Positions 60,132 through 64,000 of a stretch of 64,000 bases of DNA are shown piece after piece; within the stretch, counting starts at the first letter, position 1, and each line of letters starts with the position of its first letter. This DNA is from Myxococcales bacterium (GTDB lineage: Bacteria > Lernaellota > Lernaellaia > Lernaellales > Lernaellaceae). The stretch is from positions 1 through 64,000 of the forward strand of contig JAAYVF010000073.1 in assembly GCA_012517325.1 (NCBI GenBank). Reading direction: 5' to 3'. The notes beneath the pieces are model-generated. The model made no database searches. It was not told the DNA's origin and worked only from the letters and a program-made list of their open reading frames with translations. Both the position numbers and the translations under genes were made by a program.

Positions 60132-61091
60132 TCACTCGTTTTCTTCCAGGGTCACCAGGCGTAGCGGATCCAGCGGCGGCAGATCGCCGTAATGGCGGTC
60201 GACCAGGTCCAACAATTCCTTTTTGGTATATCGTAGGCTCGTGCCACCCGGCGCGGTCGCGGCCAACGAACCGGCGGCGTTTCCCCAAGCCAGGCATTCG
60301 TTGATCAACTTGCCGTCGAGTAGGGCGGCGGTGAGGGCGGCGAAGAAGTTGTCGCCGCAACCGGTGAAATCGACGGGCGTCGTGGGAATAGCCGGCAACT
60401 GGACGTCGCCGAACGGAAAAAAGGCCCGCGAACCGCGCGCGCCGAGCTTCAAGGCGATGACCGGCACGCGGGCTTTCAGAATTTCGAGCGCATCTTCCAG
60501 GCGATCCCGGCAGGCGAGCCGCATCGCCTCGCGTTCATTGAGATTGAGAACGTCCAGTTGCGCCAGCAGTTCATCGAACCCGGGGACGGCGAGCGTCGGC
60601 GCGTTGTCCGAGGCGTCGGCCAATCGGAGCGCCCCGACGCGACGCGACCGGCGCAGGGTTTCCAGGAGCGGTTCGCCCAGGCGCAGGCCGTCGATCAGGA
60701 CCGCGCGCGGCCGGTAGCGGTCCACCAGGTCCGGATTCGGCAGCGGCGTCGGATGCTCGTAAGAGAGAAAACTGCGGTCGTTCTGGTGATTGTAAGCGAC
60801 GGTCACGCAGGCGCGCGCGTCGTCGTGGATGGTGACCGCGTCGGTCGGCATGCCTTCGTTTTCCATCGTTTCGATTAAAAAGCGGCTGGCGAAATCGCGG
60901 CCGAGATGGGCTTCGTAGAGGACCTTGTAACCCAGGCGCGTCAGGACGACGGCCGAGGTCAGGCTGCCGCCGGCGACGATGGTCACGTTTTCGGCGATCA
61001 CGTCCTCGCCGGGCGCCGGCACGTGCGGCAGACCGGTAAAAATGATATCGACGAACGGATTGCCGCTGCACGGGACGAGAACGTCGATCAT
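60132..61091 (-). CDS. PfkB-family carbohydrate kinase
   Basis: A 319-residue ribokinase/PfkB-fold kinase. Motif 1 reads IVAGGSLTSAVVLTRLG (GG with substrate-binding Asn-like positions altered), and motif 2 TPVDFTGCGDNFFAAL contains the anion hole and catalytic Asp. NLNEREAMRLA is the typical NxxE region. It would phosphorylate a sugar or nucleoside; which one is not evident. Its ATG overlaps the stop of the GH4 gene (ATGA), so both are translationally coupled, and the two products should act in one catabolic route. Confidence 0.86.
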   Translation of the reverse strand: MIDVLVPCSGNPFVDIIFTGLPHVPAPGEDVIAENVTIVAGGSLTSAVVLTRLGYKVLYEAHLGRDFASRFLIETMENEGMPTDAVTIHDDARACVTVAYNHQNDRSFLSYEHPTPLPNPDLVDRYRPRAVLIDGLRLGEPLLETLRRSRRVGALRLADASDNAPTLAVPGFDELLAQLDVLNLNEREAMRLACRDRLEDALEILKARVPVIALKLGARGSRAFFPFGDVQLPAIPTTPVDFTGCGDNFFAALTAALLDGKLINECLAWGNAAGSLAATAPGGTSLRYTKKELLDLVDRHYGDLPPLDPLRLVTLEENE

Positions 61092-62443
61092 CGGTATGCC
61101 CCAATGGTTTCGGGGTGGGCGCGGGCGAACTCCTCGTAAATGCGGTCGATGACGGCGGCGTCGCCGATGAGCGGATGGGTGGCCAGCGCCCATTTGGCCG
61201 TCTGGCGATTGCGATGCCGGACCGCGAGCACGGTCAGCGTTTCGAAAATCTTCACTTGCCGCACCAGGGGCGCCAGCCGGTCGGGAATCGCGGGCGGGGC
61301 GAGCGGCGTGACGCCGGCGGCGTCGACGCGGCAGGTCACCTCGATGACATCGGAATCCGACAGCCAGGGAATCGCGCCGCGGTTCGGGTGTGAAATCGCC
61401 AGTTCGGTGGGCCGGCGCCATTTCGCTTCCAGCACGTCCAGCGCCACGCCGGCGTAACCTTCGCCCTCGGCCAGGCTGTGGTCGGGCCGTTGTTTGGCGT
61501 CGGTGTCCTTCCAGGCGTATTCCATGTACGAGTTGGAACGGTCGGCCATGCAGGCGGCGTGCAGTTCGAGCAAGCGCGCCGGCTGGTTCGCAAGCGACGG
61601 ATCCTTGGCGCCGGCGAAAAAGCGATCGGTGATCCGCTTGACCTTCTGGCCGCGCGTTTCCTTTTCGGCCAGCACACTCTGCCGGGCCCGTTCGGGGAGC
61701 AGGTAGTAAAAGAGATATTCGTTGGGGAACGCGCCCAGGCGGCGCACCAGGTCGCGGCCGAAGATGCCGAACCATTTGTCGATGAATTCGTCGTCGGCCA
61801 TCAGTTCGCGGGTGACGTCGCGGTCGTCGATCCAGACTTGCATGGTGGCCGAAAGATGATTCAGGCCGAAAACCCGCAGGCGGATGCGTTCGGGCTCGAC
61901 GCCGCGGCTGATCGCCACGTATTCCTTCACGTTGTCGGCGCTGTCGCAAATGCCGATCACTTGATGAAAACCGGCGTCGTGCAGCGCCTGGGTGCAAATG
62001 CCCGACGGGTTGGTGAAATTCAGAATCATCGCTTGCGGCGCCAAGGCGCGGGCGCGGGCGGCGATCGCCGTCAAATCGACGATGGATCGGGCGGCCATCG
62101 CGAAACCGGCGGCGCCCACGGTTTCCTGGCCGAGCGAACCGGCGCGGGCGCAAATCAATTCGTCGGCGATGCGGCCGTCCTCGAAGCCGGGCCGGATCGT
62201 GGTGACGACGGCGTCGGAGCCCGGCAGGGCGCGATCGAGGTCGGTTTCGATTTCCACGCGGAGCGGCAGTTCCGCTTGTTCGATCAGGTACCGGGCCAGC
62301 CGGCCCATGATTTCCAGGCGCTCGGGGCGGATGTCCGTCATTGCGAGGGTGGCGATATCCGCGCCTTTTTTAATCCGGCGGATGAGGCTGCGCACGAAAA
62401 GGGGCATGCGAATGCCGCCCGCGCCGACAACCGTGAGTTTCAT
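61088..62443 (-). CDS. Glycoside hydrolase family 4 (6-phospho-glycosidase type)
   Basis: A 451-residue NAD+- and Mn2+-dependent hydrolase of GH4, which cleaves glycosides by oxidation at C3 and elimination. Seen: the NAD loop KLTVVGAGGIRMPLFVRSL, TTIRPGFEDGRIADE, ILNFTNPSGICTQAL, GICDSADNVKEY with the metal Cys and GLNHLSATMQ with the metal His. Subfamily resembles 6-phospho-beta-glucosidases, but no PTS or phosphosugar transporter is nearby, so free glycosides are possible. The ATG at 62443 has GGAGAG five bases upstream. Coupled to the PfkB kinase gene downstream. Confidence 0.88.
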   Translation of the reverse strand: MKLTVVGAGGIRMPLFVRSLIRRIKKGADIATLAMTDIRPERLEIMGRLARYLIEQAELPLRVEIETDLDRALPGSDAVVTTIRPGFEDGRIADELICARAGSLGQETVGAAGFAMAARSIVDLTAIAARARALAPQAMILNFTNPSGICTQALHDAGFHQVIGICDSADNVKEYVAISRGVEPERIRLRVFGLNHLSATMQVWIDDRDVTRELMADDEFIDKWFGIFGRDLVRRLGAFPNEYLFYYLLPERARQSVLAEKETRGQKVKRITDRFFAGAKDPSLANQPARLLELHAACMADRSNSYMEYAWKDTDAKQRPDHSLAEGEGYAGVALDVLEAKWRRPTELAISHPNRGAIPWLSDSDVIEVTCRVDAAGVTPLAPPAIPDRLAPLVRQVKIFETLTVLAVRHRNRQTAKWALATHPLIGDAAVIDRIYEEFARAHPETIGAYR

Positions 62444-62527
62444 CGTTCTCTCCGTTATTGCGGTTCGCAAAGCGGGGTGATTCTACTGAGCCGGCGCGCG
62501 AAAGAAAAGCAGGCCGGCACGGACCGG

Positions 62528-63691
62528 TCAGGGGGCCGGAGTGGACGGATTTTCAGCGGGCGGCAACCCTTCCGGCGACGGTGTCGGCATGAGCGGCGCG
62601 GCTTCGCCGGTGGGCGGGGCCTGTTCCGTGTCGATTTCCACCTCGATCGCCGGCAGATCCGGGTTCGCCGGCGTCACGACCGGCGGCGGGGTCGAGGCCG
62701 GCGGCGCGAATGAAGCGCGATTCGTGAAGCGGTGAATCAGCAATACCGCGGCGATCGCGGCAAGCAGCAGGATGAGCAGCATCGTGCCGAGTTGCCGATT
62801 GGGCTGGGGAGCGATCGAGGAGCGGACCTCCGGCAGGGTCGGCGGGACGGCGGCCGGCGCGGGCCGCGGCTGGTCCGGTTCGATCGGCGGCGGCAGCGGT
62901 TGCTTGCCGGGGCCGTGATAATCTTCGTCGGCGAGGATGATGAGGCTGATGTTGTCGGTGCTGCCGCCGTGGTAGGCGGCCCGCAACAAAAACTGGCCGA
63001 GGGTCGCGCTGTCCGGGCAATCGGCGACGATTTCGGCGAGGGGTCCGTCGGCCAGGCCGCCGGTCAAGCCGTCGCTGCAAAGCAGCAACGCGCCGCCGGG
63101 CGGCAATTGATGCCAGCCGGACGGCTCGGGGAACACGTCCGCTTCCAACTCGGCCCCGGAACCGACCGCCCGGGTCAGGGCGTGGGCGAAGGGGCTGCGG
63201 CTGGCTTCCTCGTCGGTCAGTTTGCCCAAGCGGACGGCTTCCTCGCGGAGGGAATGATCGCGGGTCAGGCGGCTCAATCGGCCGGGTTCCGGATCCCACA
63301 GATAGGCGCGGCTGTCGCCGACGTTGACGACCAAGAATTGACCGTCCTTTGCCAGCGCTGCCACCAGCGTGGTGCCCATGCCGCGCTTTTCCGGCTCGTC
63401 GAGGCCTTCCTGATACACGGCGCGATGCGCCTTTTCCACCGCGGACGCCAGGAGCTTGCGCAGGAATGTTTCGTCGGGCGCCCCCGTGGCCAGCCCGCTT
63501 TTCATCGTGGCCAGAAAAATTTGCGAAGCCAGTTGGCTGGCCCGATCGCCGGCGCGCATGCCGCCCATGCCGTCCAATACCGCCACCAGGTGCAACGGCC
63601 CGATTCCGGAATCGATCAAGCTGTTGATGACGGTGTCCTGATTGACCCGCCGCCGTCCTTGGTGGGTGACGCTGACGACTTTTGGATGCAT
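62528..63691 (-). CDS. PP2C-family Ser/Thr protein phosphatase, membrane-anchored
   Basis: A 387-residue PPM/PP2C phosphatase. Residues 1-250 carry the catalytic motifs: VTHQGRRRVNQDTV, VAVLDGMGGMRAG (two metal-binding Asp/Gly), RGMGTTLVAALAK, VNVGDSRAYLW, LLLCSDGLTGGL and GGSTDNISLII. A Pro-rich linker leads to one membrane helix (MLLILLLAAIAAVLLIHRF, residues about 304-322) and a Pro-rich outer tail. The catalytic domain is cytoplasmic, and it should reverse Ser/Thr kinases, none of which is in the window. GGAAGGG precedes the ATG. Upstream, it is divergent from tRNA-Gly. Confidence 0.9.
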   Translation of the reverse strand: MHPKVVSVTHQGRRRVNQDTVINSLIDSGIGPLHLVAVLDGMGGMRAGDRASQLASQIFLATMKSGLATGAPDETFLRKLLASAVEKAHRAVYQEGLDEPEKRGMGTTLVAALAKDGQFLVVNVGDSRAYLWDPEPGRLSRLTRDHSLREEAVRLGKLTDEEASRSPFAHALTRAVGSGAELEADVFPEPSGWHQLPPGGALLLCSDGLTGGLADGPLAEIVADCPDSATLGQFLLRAAYHGGSTDNISLIILADEDYHGPGKQPLPPPIEPDQPRPAPAAVPPTLPEVRSSIAPQPNRQLGTMLLILLLAAIAAVLLIHRFTNRASFAPPASTPPPVVTPANPDLPAIEVEIDTEQAPPTGEAAPLMPTPSPEGLPPAENPSTPAP

Positions 63692-63800
63692 CGGCCCTTC
63701 CGACAGGTGTATTTCGGTACCTTATGGGGTCCGGCTGTTCATTGCAAGTGGAAGCCGCGAGAAAATCGAATCGATGGCGGGGAAGAGGCGCGAAGGGCTT

Positions 63801-63837
63801 GACATTCTAAGGCTTTCACGGCTAAGGATAGAATGTC
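63801..63837. promoter_or_regulatory. Inverted repeat between PP2C gene and tRNA-Gly
   Basis: GACATTCTA (63801-63809) and TAGAATGTC (63829-63837) are perfect inverted 9-mers separated by 19 bp. The left arm overlaps a rightward TTGACA (63799-63804), so a regulator or promoter element is possible. No good -10 follows. Confidence 0.35.
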
Positions 63838-63923
63838 TTGCGAAGGATCCTTGGCGTAGCGATTCCCCCCCGTTGGCGTGGGGTTTGGGACGAGTGAACG
63901 TATCGTCGTTTTTTCATTTGTCT

Positions 63924-63996
63924 GCGGGCATAACTCAGTCGGTAGAGTGCGAGCTTCCCAAGCTCGGAGTCGCGGGTTCGAACCCCGTTGCCCGCT
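63924..63996 (+). tRNA. tRNA-Gly(CCC)
   Basis: 73 nt. Acceptor GCGGGCA pairs with TGCCCGC; discriminator T. The anticodon stem CGAGC/GCTCG encloses TTCCCAA, giving anticodon CCC (63957-63959). T arm GCGGG/CCCGT has one mismatch/wobble with TTCGAAC. CCA is not encoded. The window ends 4 bp later. Confidence 0.95.
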
Positions 63997-64000
63997 TTGG

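Noticed and set aside
60132-62153. Possible GH4-PfkB fusion protein of 673 residues.
   Set aside because: The upstream half is read out of frame with GH4. GH4 has its own frame and stop, and the kinase has its own ATG in the ATGA overlap.
63924-64000. Possible integration site at the 3' end of tRNA-Gly.
   Set aside because: The window ends 4 bp after the tRNA, so no attachment repeat or integrase can be seen.

Overview
The window is about 65% GC and densely coded. It looks like the chromosome of a Gram-negative, didermic, motile bacterium of deltaproteobacterial character, possibly from an uncultivated related phylum. Reasons: LPS-export permeases LptF/LptG, several lipobox lipoproteins, an E. 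coli-type MotA/MotB pair, RNase J and SpoVG together, and the order ispE-spoVG-tRNA-Gln-prs-rplY-pth-rpsF-ssb-rpsR-DUF2232-rplI-dnaB, which is common in Deltaproteobacteria. Asp-rich tracts next to the lipid-attachment Cys, or near a C-terminal Cys, are a lineage habit. The exact taxon cannot be fixed from the sequence alone. I see no prophage, plasmid, CRISPR array or intact insertion sequence.

Layout. 0-9 kb: the edge of a DUF5060 exported protein, a UbiE/MenG-type methyltransferase, then a leftward run SGNH hydrolase > plsC > rnj > ftsK > GT-C glycosyltransferase. 9-16.8 kb: a rightward, translationally coupled glycan cluster led by a stand-alone sigma-54 activator, followed by a 1090-residue ATP-grasp/PHP/Cys-rich/GT4 fusion and three more glycosyltransferases. 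16.8-25.3 kb: leftward pdxA > uvrA > membrane beta-propeller protein > propeller lipoprotein > SRPBCC protein, behind an extended -10 promoter. 25.3-33.3 kb: leftward motAB, a metallopeptidase-like lipoprotein, a charged membrane protein, a MarR regulator with a D-aminoacylase, and an M19 dipeptidase. 33.5-45.4 kb: mostly rightward, with a C25 (gingipain-like) protease, an MBOAT/SGNH O-acyltransferase pair, a Ycf46-like AAA ATPase, a GT-C enzyme, a degenerate CheB-like protein and a PurC-like/DUF1285 pair. A leftward flippase-like membrane protein lies inside this stretch.

45.4-57.4 kb: leftward housekeeping block, with a DUF2804 lipoprotein, lptG/lptF, dnaB, ribosomal proteins, ssb, pth, prs, tRNA-Gln, spoVG and ispE. 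A 158-bp MITE-like element sits exactly between prs and rplY. 57.4-64 kb: the only long gene-free gap (569 bp, AT-richer), a DUF4388 protein with an Asp-less receiver, an AT-hook winged-helix DNA-binding protein with its own promoter and terminator, a GH4/PfkB sugar module, a PP2C phosphatase and tRNA-Gly.

The best candidates for undescribed biology are the four-domain fusion and its glycosyltransferase operon, the pseudo-CheB and the second Asp-less receiver protein, the PurC-like/DUF1285 pair and the MITE-like element. All family assignments come from motif reading by eye, with no database search.
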